This document shows, piece by piece, positions 44,823-53,450 of a DNA stretch of 64,000 nt. The DNA lies in assembly GCA_963666295.1 (NCBI GenBank), contig OY762707.1, positions 1,178,001 through 1,242,000 of the forward strand. The letters are read 5' to 3'. The notes under the pieces were generated by a model. It saw only the letters and a list, made by a program, of their open reading frames with translations, was not told where the DNA came from and searched no databases. Source of the DNA: QZKY01 sp963666295. Lineage in GTDB: Bacteria > Pseudomonadota > Gammaproteobacteria > Burkholderiales > Burkholderiaceae_D. Every line of letters begins with the position of its first letter. Positions within the stretch are counted from its first letter, which is position 1. The translations under genes and the position numbers were made by a program.

Positions 44823-45500
44823 TTACGCAACGCCGTATTTGTTGCGGTAAGCCATAACTGCTTCACGGTATTGTCCCAATTCAGGATTGGTTCCAGAATT
44901 CGAAAGGTAACCCAGCAAATCATTCAGATTACCAATGGAAATGACGGGTATGCCGTACTTTTGGCTAACTTCCTGAACGGCAGAATGGGCTGAAAGCGCA
45001 TCGTCTTTTCCAGAGCGCTCCATGCGATCCAGGGCAATCAGAACAGCACAAGGCGTGGCACCCGCTGCACGGATGATTTCAACCGATTCATTCACCGAGG
45101 TACCGGCAGAAATGACGTCATCAACAATGACTACCTTGCCTTCCAGTGGTGCGCCAACAATGGTTCCGCCTTCGCCGTGATCCTTGGCTTCCTTGCGATT
45201 GAAAGCAAAAGGCGCATTGCGCCCGCGAGCTGCTAGAGCGACTGAGGTTGCGGCCGCGAGTGTGATGCCTTTGTAAGCAGGCCCGAAAAGCATGTCGAAT
45301 TCTACGCCGGAATCAATCAGGGTCTGCGCATAGAAATCCGCCAACTGACCCAGTGAGGCACCATCGTTAAACAGGCCCGCATTGAAGAAATAGGGTGATT
45401 TTCGACCAGCCTTGGTTGTAAATTCTCCAAAGCGCAAAACACCATTTTCTAAAGAAAACTGTATGAACTCTTGACGCAGATTACTCAAAACAGGCCTCAT
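44823..45500 (-). CDS. pyrE: Orotate phosphoribosyltransferase PyrE
   Basis: Joins orotate and PRPP to give orotidine 5'-phosphate. The 225-residue protein has the PRPP-binding motif VVIVDDVISAGTSVNE near residue 120, FGPAYKGITLA near 68, and a flexible catalytic loop with RKEAKDHGEGG near 103. Convergent with parB and divergent from exoA; pyrE next to exoA is frequent in betaproteobacteria. No attenuator was recognised in the 90-base upstream gap. Confidence 0.96.
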   Translation of the reverse strand: MRPVLSNLRQEFIQFSLENGVLRFGEFTTKAGRKSPYFFNAGLFNDGASLGQLADFYAQTLIDSGVEFDMLFGPAYKGITLAAATSVALAARGRNAPFAFNRKEAKDHGEGGTIVGAPLEGKVVIVDDVISAGTSVNESVEIIRAAGATPCAVLIALDRMERSGKDDALSAHSAVQEVSQKYGIPVISIGNLNDLLGYLSNSGTNPELGQYREAVMAYRNKYGVA

Positions 45501-45590
45501 AAAGTTGTAGATGAAGACGGTATTTTAGCGCGGCACTCACAACAGTGAGCTGAATTTGGGATAATTCTGACTGAATCAAAGGATGAATTC

Positions 45591-46373
45591 ATGACGAAGA
45601 TTATTACCGCCAATTTGAATGGCATACGCGCGGCTGCAAGAAAGGGTTTTTTTGACTGGCTTGACCGGCAATCAGCTGATTTTGTCTGCGTTCAGGAACT
45701 CAGGGCGCAGGAAGCTGATATGCACTCCGAGATGCTGGCTCCAAAAGGATATTCCGGGCATTTTCATTATGCCGAAAAGAAAGGCTATTCTGGCGCAGGC
45801 GTTTACAGCAAGCGCCAACCAGATGCCGTGAGTATTGGTTTTGGCAACGCCGAATTTGATGCGGAAGGTCGCTATGTGCGTTGTGATTTCGAGAATCTGA
45901 GCATCGTCTCGCTTTATGCGCCATCTGGTTCCTCATCACCCGAAAGACAGGAAGCGAAATACCGTTTCATGGATGCCTTTTTTACGCATCTCGAAGAATT
46001 GATAAACAGTGGCCAGGAAGTCGTGGTTTGTGGTGATTGGAATATTGCGCACAAGGAAGCCGACCTCAAGAACTGGAAGAGTAATCAAAATAATTCTGGT
46101 TTTTTACCTGAAGAACGGGCCTGGATGACGCGCGTGTTTGACGATCTCGGATGGGTGGATGTGCATCGACAGCTACAACCAGAAGCAACCGGGGAAGCCT
46201 ATACCTGGTGGAGCAATCGCGGACAGGCCTGGACAAAGAGCGTCGGCTGGCGTATCGACTATCACGTGGCGACACCAAAGATCGCTTCGACGGCGAGCGT
46301 GGCTACGGTTTACAAGGCGGAGCGATTTAGCGACCATGCGCCTCTGATTATTGAGTACGACTGGCAATCGTGA
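45591..46373 (+). CDS. xthA: Exodeoxyribonuclease III / AP endonuclease
   Basis: Mg-dependent endonuclease of the ExoA/ExoIII family that cuts at abasic sites in base-excision repair. The 260-residue protein starts MTKIITANLNGIRAAARKG, with VQELRA (metal-binding Glu) near residue 36, YAPSG near 110, and the catalytic GDWNIAH near 145. The sequence ends in RIDYHV and FSDHAPLIIEY, the closing Asp-His motif. Single gene. Confidence 0.95.
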   Translation: MTKIITANLNGIRAAARKGFFDWLDRQSADFVCVQELRAQEADMHSEMLAPKGYSGHFHYAEKKGYSGAGVYSKRQPDAVSIGFGNAEFDAEGRYVRCDFENLSIVSLYAPSGSSSPERQEAKYRFMDAFFTHLEELINSGQEVVVCGDWNIAHKEADLKNWKSNQNNSGFLPEERAWMTRVFDDLGWVDVHRQLQPEATGEAYTWWSNRGQAWTKSVGWRIDYHVATPKIASTASVATVYKAERFSDHAPLIIEYDWQS

Positions 46374-46512
46374 GTAGTTGGTATGTTTTATGCGCAGGAA
46401 GTGGTCAATGTCGGACTGCGGAGTTGGACAGATGCCGACGGTCGTGCTGTATCCAATATTCTTAAGTGCCATAAATTTATAAGGGCGTGTCTGAATGGTA
46501 AAATCCCTTTGT

Positions 46513-46650
46513 TCATTGGGGAGTAGCTGCTCTTCTTAGGAAGAGGCTTACGTCAACATACTTGGCCCACAGGCCATGGCGTAAGCGGTTCCGTCGCTTG
46601 GCAAGACCTTTGATCACTTTGCTTTCGGTCTGGCCGGGGAAGCTTAGTGG
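46513..46650 (+). ncRNA. yybP-ykoY manganese riboswitch (leader of the UPF0016 gene)
   Basis: The leader contains, in order, the signature TTGGGGAGTAGC (from 46515), GTCAACATACTTGGC (46552-46566), a GCGTAAGC helix, and TTGGCAAGACCTTTGATC (46598-46615), the conserved order of the yybP-ykoY (Mn2+) riboswitch. It then runs into GC-rich sequence that can pair near GGCCGGGG before the start codon. The downstream gene is a UPF0016 transporter, a known partner of this riboswitch. Exact ends are estimated. Confidence 0.85.
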
Positions 46651-46682
46651 TCATTTGTCTTAAATCCGGCTCTGGACTAATA

Positions 46683-47261
46683 ATGGAAGCCCTTCTCGTC
46701 TCTACTGGTGTCGTCGTCCTTGCAGAAATTGGCGATAAAACCCAACTCCTCGCCTTTATCCTTGCTGCTCGCTTTAAAAAGCCACTGCCTATTATCGCGG
46801 GTATTTTTGTTGCAACGATCATCAACCATGGTCTTGCTGGCCTAGCGGGCGCATGGATCACAAACGCGCTTAGCCCAGAGATTCTACGTTGGGTGCTTGG
46901 CTTGTCCTTTATCGGAATGGCTGTCTGGACCTTGATTCCAGACAAAATTGAAGAGGAGGAGACCAGGATTGCCCACCACCTTGGTGTCTTCGGAGCCACG
47001 TTTATTAGCTTCTTTCTGGCGGAGATGGGCGATAAGACGCAGTTTGCAACTATTGCCATGGCAGCGCACTATGCAACGCCGCTAACGGTTGTGATTGGCA
47101 CAACATTGGGGATGTTGGTTGCAGACGTCCCGGCAGTCTTTATTGGTGATAAATTGGCCACAAGAGTCCCCATGAAACTCATCCACACCATTGCCTCAGC
47201 TATATTTGCAATGCTTGGCATTGCTACTCTGATGGGGGTTGGTGCCGGCTTTGGTCTTTGA
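46683..47261 (+). CDS. UPF0016/TMEM165-type manganese exporter (MneA/Mnx-like)
   Basis: A 192-residue inner-membrane protein with six helices in two inverted repeats. Each repeat carries the family motif E-x-G-D-K-T: AEIGDKTQLLAF near residue 15 and AEMGDKTQFATIAMA near 113. Members studied in Vibrio cholerae and Xanthomonas export Mn2+. The ATG at 46683 follows the riboswitch leader; an in-frame upstream start lies inside the leader and is rejected. Control by the Mn2+ riboswitch and the exporter role support each other. Confidence 0.92.
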   Translation: MEALLVSTGVVVLAEIGDKTQLLAFILAARFKKPLPIIAGIFVATIINHGLAGLAGAWITNALSPEILRWVLGLSFIGMAVWTLIPDKIEEEETRIAHHLGVFGATFISFFLAEMGDKTQFATIAMAAHYATPLTVVIGTTLGMLVADVPAVFIGDKLATRVPMKLIHTIASAIFAMLGIATLMGVGAGFGL

Positions 47262-47465
47262 ATTATTGGGCGGTCAGGCGTAATCTGAGGCAGTCTGTTC
47301 AACGGCCACAGGCTCACTTAAAAGGCATATTTTTGGTCGTTCGCGTCAGCCTGCAAGTTGTCGTCTTACTTTTAAAAATACGCTTTATTAAATTTCGCCC
47401 TTATGATTTGGTGGCATACGTTTTGCAATGTTGGTAAGTGCTAACTTCCGGTTTAAGGATTGCAT

Positions 47466-48185
47466 ATGAGAGTGCAGGTTTTACAACATGTCCCTTTTGA
47501 GGGGCTTGGGAGCATTCAGCATTGGCTGGATAAACAAGGTGCAACGGTAAACTGGACGCGCTTCCATGACGACCCGCAACTTCCTGAACCGGATCAGGCA
47601 GATTTAATCATCGTGTTGGGCGGGCCAATGAGTGTCAATGACGAGGTGGCTTTACCTTGGCTGGTTGATGAAAAGCGTTTTATTGCATTGGCCATTGCGG
47701 CGGGAAAACCCGTGCTTGGGATTTGCCTGGGCGCGCAGCTTATCGCCTCCGCGATGGGCGCACGCGTTTATCCTGGAAAGCACAAGGAAATCGGCTGGTT
47801 TGATATTCAGGCAATACCAGCCAGCAGTGACGCATTCCGGTTTCCAGAGCGGACGTCGGTCCTCCATTGGCACGGTGAAACATTCGATCTTCCCTCAGGT
47901 GCAAGGCATCTCGCTCGCAGCGTTGCCTGCGAGAATCAGGCTTTTCAGCTAGGCAGCAATGTAATCGGCTTGCAATTTCATCTGGAAATGATGCCGGAAA
48001 ATGTCGAGGAAATTATCCACAACTGCCGAAAAGAACTCGTTGTTGGGCCATACATTCAAGATGAAGTCGCTATTTGCAGCAAGACATCCGGAGAATATGA
48101 AAGGACGAATCAACTTATGGGGCGTTTGCTAGACTATCTGGTGCAAGATGTCAGGCGCAGGGGTGAAAAAGCCGCTTCTGTATGA
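47466..48185 (+). CDS. Class I glutamine amidotransferase-like protein
   Basis: A 239-residue protein of the GATase1 fold, GMP-synthase-amidotransferase-like. The nucleophile Cys is in GICLGAQLIA near residue 86, the oxyanion region in VLGGPMS near 53, and the His and Glu in GLQFHLEMMPENVEE near 176. A QVLQHVPFEGLG opening is typical of stand-alone type 1 amidotransferases. No synthase partner is adjacent, so the ammonia acceptor, or a gamma-glutamyl hydrolase role, remains unknown. Start at ATG 47466, with TAAGGAT upstream. Its 3' end overlaps a terminator for the convergent ahpF. Confidence 0.86.
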   Translation: MRVQVLQHVPFEGLGSIQHWLDKQGATVNWTRFHDDPQLPEPDQADLIIVLGGPMSVNDEVALPWLVDEKRFIALAIAAGKPVLGICLGAQLIASAMGARVYPGKHKEIGWFDIQAIPASSDAFRFPERTSVLHWHGETFDLPSGARHLARSVACENQAFQLGSNVIGLQFHLEMMPENVEEIIHNCRKELVVGPYIQDEVAICSKTSGEYERTNQLMGRLLDYLVQDVRRRGEKAASV

Positions 48186-48196
48186 GAAGGCGGCTT
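48166..48196 (-). terminator. Intrinsic terminator after ahpF, overlapping the amidotransferase gene
   Basis: On the minus strand AAGCCGCC...GGCGGCTT-like arms (AAGCCGC at 48169-48175, GCGGCTT at 48190-48196) are followed by five T. It lies 17 bases after the ahpF stop and includes the last codons of the convergent gene. Confidence 0.8.
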
Positions 48197-48212
48197 AACT
48201 TCAGGATTAAGA

Positions 48213-49757
48213 TCAACTGCGAATCAAATGTTCAAAGGCACTCAGGGATGCTTTTGCGCCATCGCCCATTGCGATAATGATTTGCTTGAATGGAGAATTC
48301 GTGGCATCGCCAGCGGCAAAAACGCCGGGCACGGAAGTGCGGCCATGACTATCCACGACAATTTCGCCATGCTCATTCAGATCCACGCTGCCGTCCAGCC
48401 ATGCGGTATTGGGCGTTAAGCCAATTTGCACGAACACGCCTTCCAGTTCCAGGTGGCGCTCGGATTGGGTCAGCGCGTCAACGTAAGTCAAGCCATTAAC
48501 TTTGTTGCCGTCGCCGGTGACCGCCTTGATCGGCGCTTCGGATAGCAGGGTAACATTGGGCAAGGCGAGCATTTTTTTTTGAAGGACGGTATCGGCGCGC
48601 AATTGCGGACCGCGTATCAGAACGGTCACATGCTCGACAACGCCAGCCAGATCAATGGCAGCTTCAACAGCCGAATTTCCGCCGCCGATAACGGCGACGC
48701 GCTTGCCTTTGAAAAGCGGGCCATCACAGTGTGGACAATAGGCAACCCCTTTGCCGCGGTATTCGCGTTCACCAGGTACTTCCATTTCTCGCCAGCGCGC
48801 ACCAGGTGCCAAAATCACGGTCTTGCCATGCAGCGATGCGCCATTGCTCAGCTTGATTTCGGTGAGGTCACCCGGTATCAATGCTTTGGCCGTTTGCAGG
48901 TTCATGACATCCACATCGAAACTTTTGACGTTCTGTTCCAGAGTCGCAGCCAGTTTCGGCCCATCCGTTTCCTTGACGGAAATCAGGTTCTCGATGGCCA
49001 ACGTATCCTGAACTTGTCCACCGAAACGCTCGGCAATGATGCCGGTACGAATGCCTTTTCGCGCAGAATAGATGGCAGCAGCGGAGCCGGCCGGGCCACC
49101 GCCAATAATCAGGACATCAAAAGCTTCCTTTTGAGAGATTTCACTGGCCACTTTTTCAGATGCGCCCGTATCCAGTTTGGCCAGGATTTCGGGCAGGGTC
49201 ATGCGTCCCTGGCCAAAAAGTTCCCCGTTCAGGTAAATGGCTGGCACCGCCATGATTTTTCGTTCGTTGATTTCATCCTGAAAAAGGGCACCGTCAACCA
49301 TGACGCTCGAAATGGACGGATTGATGGAGGCCATCATATTGAGTGCCTGCACGACTTCCGGACAATTATGGCAAGACAGCGAGATATAGGTTTCAAAATG
49401 AAAGCGCCCCTTAAGTGAGCGAATTTGCTCGATGACATCCGGTTCGACTTTCGGGGGGTAGCCACCAACCTGCAAGAGTGCGAGCACCAGCGAAGTAAAT
49501 TCATGCCCCATTGGGATACCGGCGAAGCGGACATCCATAGCTGTTCCGGCGCGGCGCAGCAAAAATGACGGTTTGCGCTCCTTATCATCCGGACTTTCAG
49601 TGAGCGCTAGCTTGTCCGACAGCTCGGCAATATCCTTGAGCATTGCCAGCATTTCGTGCGACTTGGCGCTTGCATCGATGGAAGCAATGATATCGACAGG
49701 ATGCGTTAGCTTTTCAAGATAGGCTTTGAGTTGCGTTTTGAGGTTTTCGTCGAGCAT
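48213..49757 (-). CDS. ahpF: Alkyl hydroperoxide reductase flavoprotein AhpF
   Basis: NADH-dependent flavoprotein that reduces AhpC. The 514-residue protein has two tandem thioredoxin-like folds (residues about 1-195), with the redox pair CHNC near 128, then the thioredoxin-reductase-like part: FAD-binding VLIIGGGPAGSAAAIYSARKG near 214 and the second redox pair AYCPHCDG near 343. NAD(H)-binding VAVIGGGNSAVEAA follows near 360, and GVFAAGDATN lies near the C-terminus. Follows ahpC after a terminator-like hairpin, so it is probably partly read through from ahpC. Confidence 0.96.
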   Translation of the reverse strand: MLDENLKTQLKAYLEKLTHPVDIIASIDASAKSHEMLAMLKDIAELSDKLALTESPDDKERKPSFLLRRAGTAMDVRFAGIPMGHEFTSLVLALLQVGGYPPKVEPDVIEQIRSLKGRFHFETYISLSCHNCPEVVQALNMMASINPSISSVMVDGALFQDEINERKIMAVPAIYLNGELFGQGRMTLPEILAKLDTGASEKVASEISQKEAFDVLIIGGGPAGSAAAIYSARKGIRTGIIAERFGGQVQDTLAIENLISVKETDGPKLAATLEQNVKSFDVDVMNLQTAKALIPGDLTEIKLSNGASLHGKTVILAPGARWREMEVPGEREYRGKGVAYCPHCDGPLFKGKRVAVIGGGNSAVEAAIDLAGVVEHVTVLIRGPQLRADTVLQKKMLALPNVTLLSEAPIKAVTGDGNKVNGLTYVDALTQSERHLELEGVFVQIGLTPNTAWLDGSVDLNEHGEIVVDSHGRTSVPGVFAAGDATNSPFKQIIIAMGDGAKASLSAFEHLIRS

Positions 49758-49791
49758 GGCGTATTTTTAATGGTAGTTAATGATAAAAACG

Positions 49792-49814
49792 CGCCCTCCT
49801 GTATTGGGAGGGCG
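49792..49814 (-). terminator. Terminator-like hairpin between ahpC and ahpF
   Basis: On the minus strand CGCCCTCC and GGAGGGCG form an eight-base-pair GC-rich stem followed by GTTTTTATC. Placed 32 bases after ahpC and 35 before ahpF; should reduce, not block, ahpF expression. Confidence 0.8.
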
Positions 49815-49845
49815 GGTTATGAGGCGCTCCTTCAATGAAGTCTGA

Positions 49846-50412
49846 TTAGATCTTGCCGACCAGATCCAGAGATGGCGCCAGTGTTGATTCGCCTTCTTGC
49901 CATTTTGCCGGGCAGACTTCACCAGGATGTGTCGCGACATATTGCGCCGCCTTGACTTTGCGCAGCAACTCGCTTGCATCACGACCAATGCCGCCCGCAT
50001 TGATTTCGATGATTTGAATTTTGCCGTCCGGGTCAATGACAAACGTACCGCGCTCGGCCAGACCGACATCTTCAATCATGACGCCGAAATTGCGTGAAAT
50101 AACGCCTGTTGGGTCGCCCACCATCGGGAACTTGATTTTCTTGATGGTGTCAGAAGCATCGTGCCATGCCTTGTGAGTGAAATGTGTGTCGGTCGATACG
50201 GAGTACACTTCCACGCCCATACCCTGCAGTTCTGCATAGTAATCTGCCAGATCCCCCAACTCTGTTGGGCAGACAAAGGTAAAGTCAGCCGGATAAAAGA
50301 AAACGATGGACCATTTTCCTTTCAGATCGCCATCACTGACAGCAATAAACTGGCCGTTATGATAAGCAGTTGCGTTGAAAGGCTTGATTTCAGTATTGAT
50401 TAACGATGACAT
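49846..50412 (-). CDS. ahpC: Alkyl hydroperoxide reductase subunit C (peroxiredoxin)
   Basis: Typical 2-Cys peroxiredoxin that reduces hydrogen peroxide, organic peroxides and peroxynitrite; recycled by AhpF. The 188-residue protein has the peroxidatic Cys48 in DFTFVCPTE and the resolving Cys in GEVCPAKW near residue 167. GGIGRD lies near 138. The C-terminal YF-type extension is of bacterial AhpC type. Upstream, the 690-base gap probably contains an OxyR-controlled promoter; I did not identify the site with confidence. Confidence 0.97.
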   Translation of the reverse strand: MSSLINTEIKPFNATAYHNGQFIAVSDGDLKGKWSIVFFYPADFTFVCPTELGDLADYYAELQGMGVEVYSVSTDTHFTHKAWHDASDTIKKIKFPMVGDPTGVISRNFGVMIEDVGLAERGTFVIDPDGKIQIIEINAGGIGRDASELLRKVKAAQYVATHPGEVCPAKWQEGESTLAPSLDLVGKI

Positions 50413-51102
50413 TTGCGTTCTCCTTGTTTGATTATGCAGTGCAATTAAAAGAATTCTTGTTTTCGTTCATTACGGCCTTGAGATCGAGGCGTCAAAAATG
50501 CCTCTTTTAAAGCAAGCCGGGCGTAATGCGAACCTTGTTTTTCCTTAGTGAAAAATATTTAAGCACAGCTTGAAAATTCATGCAGAAGGACAGAACGGAA
50601 AAATTTCGCGATTTCAAACTGCTATGGCTTCTGCTTTAAAGCGTCAGGTGCCTTTATCCGCAAGGCTGGCGTTGCAAGGGGTCAAAGGGAAAAGAAAAAT
50701 AAAAGCACCGCCATATGTAAATAATCCCATTAAATCAAGGTCTTATAAGACAATCGCCATGGGATTGTGAAAGGGGGGGACAGTGTTTGCTCGCAATCAG
50801 CAGGCAATGTTCAAGCATGAAACAATTTCTAAACGGAAAGAAAATTTAATTTCTAAAAATAGATATTTTTTTGCCATTAAGCGTTTTAAATCAACAAATA
50901 GGGTGGTATCGACGCGCCTTCCCATGCCAGTGTTCTCATGTCTGTCGGACAATTGCCGTAAAAAGCTAAGGGTAAGCAAAATGCACAGAGAATCTAGAGC
51001 GGAATTGACAAAAATCGTGTCTGATAAGTTTTCATCAGGCAAGATATATTTTGCGCAAGAAGAACAGGGGTCATATGCCCCATCCACTGAAGGAGCCATT
51101 TA
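50413..51102. other. 690-base gap between ahpC and cheV
   Basis: No firm gene. Near ahpC there is a short GAGGC...GCCTC hairpin followed by four T (50486-50508). A frame open from GTG 50783 to 51103 (106 codons, basic, no recognisable family) has a G-rich site upstream and a TAATG overlap with cheV, but its composition does not look coding. The gap probably carries divergent promoters for ahpC and cheV. The latter half is AT-rich. Confidence 0.5.
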
Positions 51103-52080
51103 ATGGTTGTAGAAAAAACGATGCAGCAGGAAGTGGAAGAGCGGGCCAGTCTGACGGGAACGAACAGGTTCGAGTTGCTGTTATTCCGTCTGGGAGGCGA
51201 TGAAAATAATGAGCGATCGGAACTGTTTGGCATCAATGTGTTTAAAGTGCGTGAAATCGTTGCCATGCCGAAGGTAACGGAAATTGCTGGTTCGTTGCCG
51301 CACATGCTGGGCGTGGTCAACATTCGCGGTCAGATTATTCCTGTTATCGACCTGCCAGCCATAGTGGGTTGTGTGCCCCACACGGGTTTGAACATCATGT
51401 TGGTGACTGAGTTTGCACGCAATGCACAGGCTTTTGCGGTGGAATCGGTTGAAGATATTGTGCGCCTGGACTGGAATCAGGTGCTGCCAGCAGAATCCGG
51501 TGTGGCCAATGGCATGGTGACCAGTATCGCGCGTTTGGATAGCGATATTGAAAGCTCGCGCCTGATTCAGGTTCTGGATGTCGAAAGCATTTTGAGTCAG
51601 GTTTCCCCGGGCGGCGCAGGTAGAGTCGATCCAGAAGCTGTTGGGCGATCGAAAACGGAACTGGAGCCGGGGCAAATTATTTTGGCGGCAGATGATTCTG
51701 GTGTTGCGCGCGCCTTGATTGAACAAAGCCTGGACGCAATGGGGATCCCTTATGTCATGACGAAATCCGGCAGCGAAGCGTGGAACAGGCTCTCCCAGTT
51801 TGCCAATGAGATGGCACAGGAAGGCAAGTCCTTGAATGAAAAGGTTGCATTGGTGCTGACTGATCTGGAGATGCCGGAGCTTGACGGTTTTACGCTGACA
51901 AAGATGATCAAACAGGATCGGCGCATGGGCGATATTCCGGTCGTAATCCATTCCTCCCTGACAGGCTCTGCCAACGAAGCCCATGTGAGAAATGTAGGGG
52001 CTGACGCATATATTGCAAAATTTGAAGCCGGCGAACTGGCTTCGGCAATTCGCCGCGCTTTGGCGGAAAAAAAGAAATAG
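51103..52080 (+). CDS. cheV: Chemotaxis protein CheV (CheW-REC)
   Basis: Coupling protein linking chemoreceptors to CheA, with a receiver domain that may act as a phosphate sink or in adaptation. The 325-residue protein has a CheW domain (about residues 22-170, with NVFKVREIV near 46 and VVNIRGQIIPVIDLP near 72) and a C-terminal receiver (about 195-320). The receiver starts with the acidic pair in LAADDSG; the phospho-acceptor is in LVLTDLEMPELDG near 252, and the conserved Lys is in AYIAKF near 305. Strong ribosome site GAAGGAG nine bases before ATG. No other che genes are in the window. Confidence 0.95.
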   Translation: MVVEKTMQQEVEERASLTGTNRFELLLFRLGGDENNERSELFGINVFKVREIVAMPKVTEIAGSLPHMLGVVNIRGQIIPVIDLPAIVGCVPHTGLNIMLVTEFARNAQAFAVESVEDIVRLDWNQVLPAESGVANGMVTSIARLDSDIESSRLIQVLDVESILSQVSPGGAGRVDPEAVGRSKTELEPGQIILAADDSGVARALIEQSLDAMGIPYVMTKSGSEAWNRLSQFANEMAQEGKSLNEKVALVLTDLEMPELDGFTLTKMIKQDRRMGDIPVVIHSSLTGSANEAHVRNVGADAYIAKFEAGELASAIRRALAEKKK

Positions 52081-52083
52081 AAA

Positions 52084-52122
52084 ACACCATGCCAGGCGCC
52101 TACCAGACGGCTGGTATGGTGT
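52084..52122. terminator. Long hairpin between cheV and the convergent trpB-like gene
   Basis: ACACCATGCCAG and CTGGTATGGTGT make a 12-base-pair stem with one G-T wobble and a 15-base loop. It can close transcripts from both sides; the T-run is weak. Confidence 0.65.
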
Positions 52123-52129
52123 GTTGATA

Positions 52130-53329
52130 TTACAAATCCAACTTTTCCGCTACAAAGTCAGCATCTTTGTCACCCCGTCCAGAAAGGTTGACCAGGATAC
52201 TTTGTTCCGGTGACATGGTTTTGCTGAGCTTGACGGCATAGGCAACAGCATGGGCGCTTTCCAGCGCCGGAATAATACCTTCTATGCGCGATAGCGAAAT
52301 GAAGGCCTCCAGACACTCATCGTCGGTAATGGATTCGTACTGCACACGACCCATATCCTTCAGATAACAATGCTGCGGGCCGACGCCCGGATAATCCAAT
52401 CCGGAGGCGATGGAATGCACCGGCAGGGGCTCACCATTTTCATCCTGCAGGTTGTAACACTTGAAGCCATGGATCGTGCCCTTGGTGCCTAGCGTCATGG
52501 TTGCGGCATGATCCGGGGTATCCAGTCCCCTGCCAGCTGGTTCGACCCCAATCAATTTGACCGACGCATCTTCCAGAAATTCGGTAAAAATGCCAATGGC
52601 GTTAGAGCCACCGCCCACGCAGGCCATGACAACATCCGGCAATTTCCCTTCACGCGCCAAAAACTGTTCCCGCGCTTCTTTGCCAATGATGCTCTGGAAA
52701 TCCCGCACCATTTTCGGGAAAGGGTGTGGGCCAACGACTGAGCCAATCGCATACAGGAAATTTTCGGGATCCTTCAGGTATTCCTCGAAAGCGCTGTCCA
52801 CTGCATCCTTCAGGGTTTTGGTTCCGCGCGAAACAGGGATCAGATCGCAACCGAGAATTTTCATTTTGGTCACATTCGGATGCTCTTTCCGGATATCGAC
52901 TTCACCCATGTGAATTTCACATGGAATGCCAACCAGGGCGCAAGCGGTTGCGAGGGCAACGCCATGCTGGCCGGCACCGGTTTCTGCCAGCACTTTGGTT
53001 TTTCCCATGTGCTTGGCCAGCAGTGCTTGTCCCAGACAGTGATTGATCTTGTGTGCCCCCGTATGATTAAGATCTTCGCGCTTCAGGAATATGCGAGCCC
53101 CGCCGTGGAGCGCCGTTAACCGCTTGGCGTAAAACAAAGGAGAAGGCCGCCCCACAAAATCAGAATAAAGCGCTTCTAGTTCCTCCTGAAATTCTTTGGA
53201 CTGGCGAATTTCTTCGTAGGCCGAATCAATCTGATTCATTAAAAATTTCAGATCAGGGGGAATGATTTGCCCACCATATTCACCAAAATACCCTTCCCGA
53301 TCCGGCATTTCCAAAAACTGCTGCGACAT
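52130..53329 (-). CDS. Stand-alone tryptophan synthase beta-chain-like protein
   Basis: A 399-residue PLP enzyme of the TrpB fold. The Schiff-base Lys is Lys94 in HTGAHKINH, the catalytic Glu116 is in LAETGAGQHGVA, and the phosphate loop is CVGGGSNAIG near residue 228. SGLDYPGVGPQH near 284 and NLSGRGDKD near 383 are also TrpB-like. It departs from the normal AHKTNQ pattern (here AHKINH) and has many substitutions in the region that contacts TrpA. The start MSQQFLEMPD is chosen over a 39-residue extension. No trpA or other trp gene is nearby. Probably a TrpB paralogue with indole salvage or another beta-replacement role; it could also be the only TrpB. Confidence 0.85.
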   Translation of the reverse strand: MSQQFLEMPDREGYFGEYGGQIIPPDLKFLMNQIDSAYEEIRQSKEFQEELEALYSDFVGRPSPLFYAKRLTALHGGARIFLKREDLNHTGAHKINHCLGQALLAKHMGKTKVLAETGAGQHGVALATACALVGIPCEIHMGEVDIRKEHPNVTKMKILGCDLIPVSRGTKTLKDAVDSAFEEYLKDPENFLYAIGSVVGPHPFPKMVRDFQSIIGKEAREQFLAREGKLPDVVMACVGGGSNAIGIFTEFLEDASVKLIGVEPAGRGLDTPDHAATMTLGTKGTIHGFKCYNLQDENGEPLPVHSIASGLDYPGVGPQHCYLKDMGRVQYESITDDECLEAFISLSRIEGIIPALESAHAVAYAVKLSKTMSPEQSILVNLSGRGDKDADFVAEKLDL

Positions 53330-53450
53330 GAACGACTCCAATAGACTCAAAATAATCGAAGAAGATAAATACAAGTCGTGCCTGTATATATTTGAACCAA
53401 GCACAAACCGTATAAAACTGCCTAGATTAGCATTTATTTCGGCCAACTGG

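Noticed and set aside
46647..46682. Upstream start for the UPF0016 transporter
   Set aside because: Those codons lie in the riboswitch expression platform; the family start MEALLVS is at 46683.
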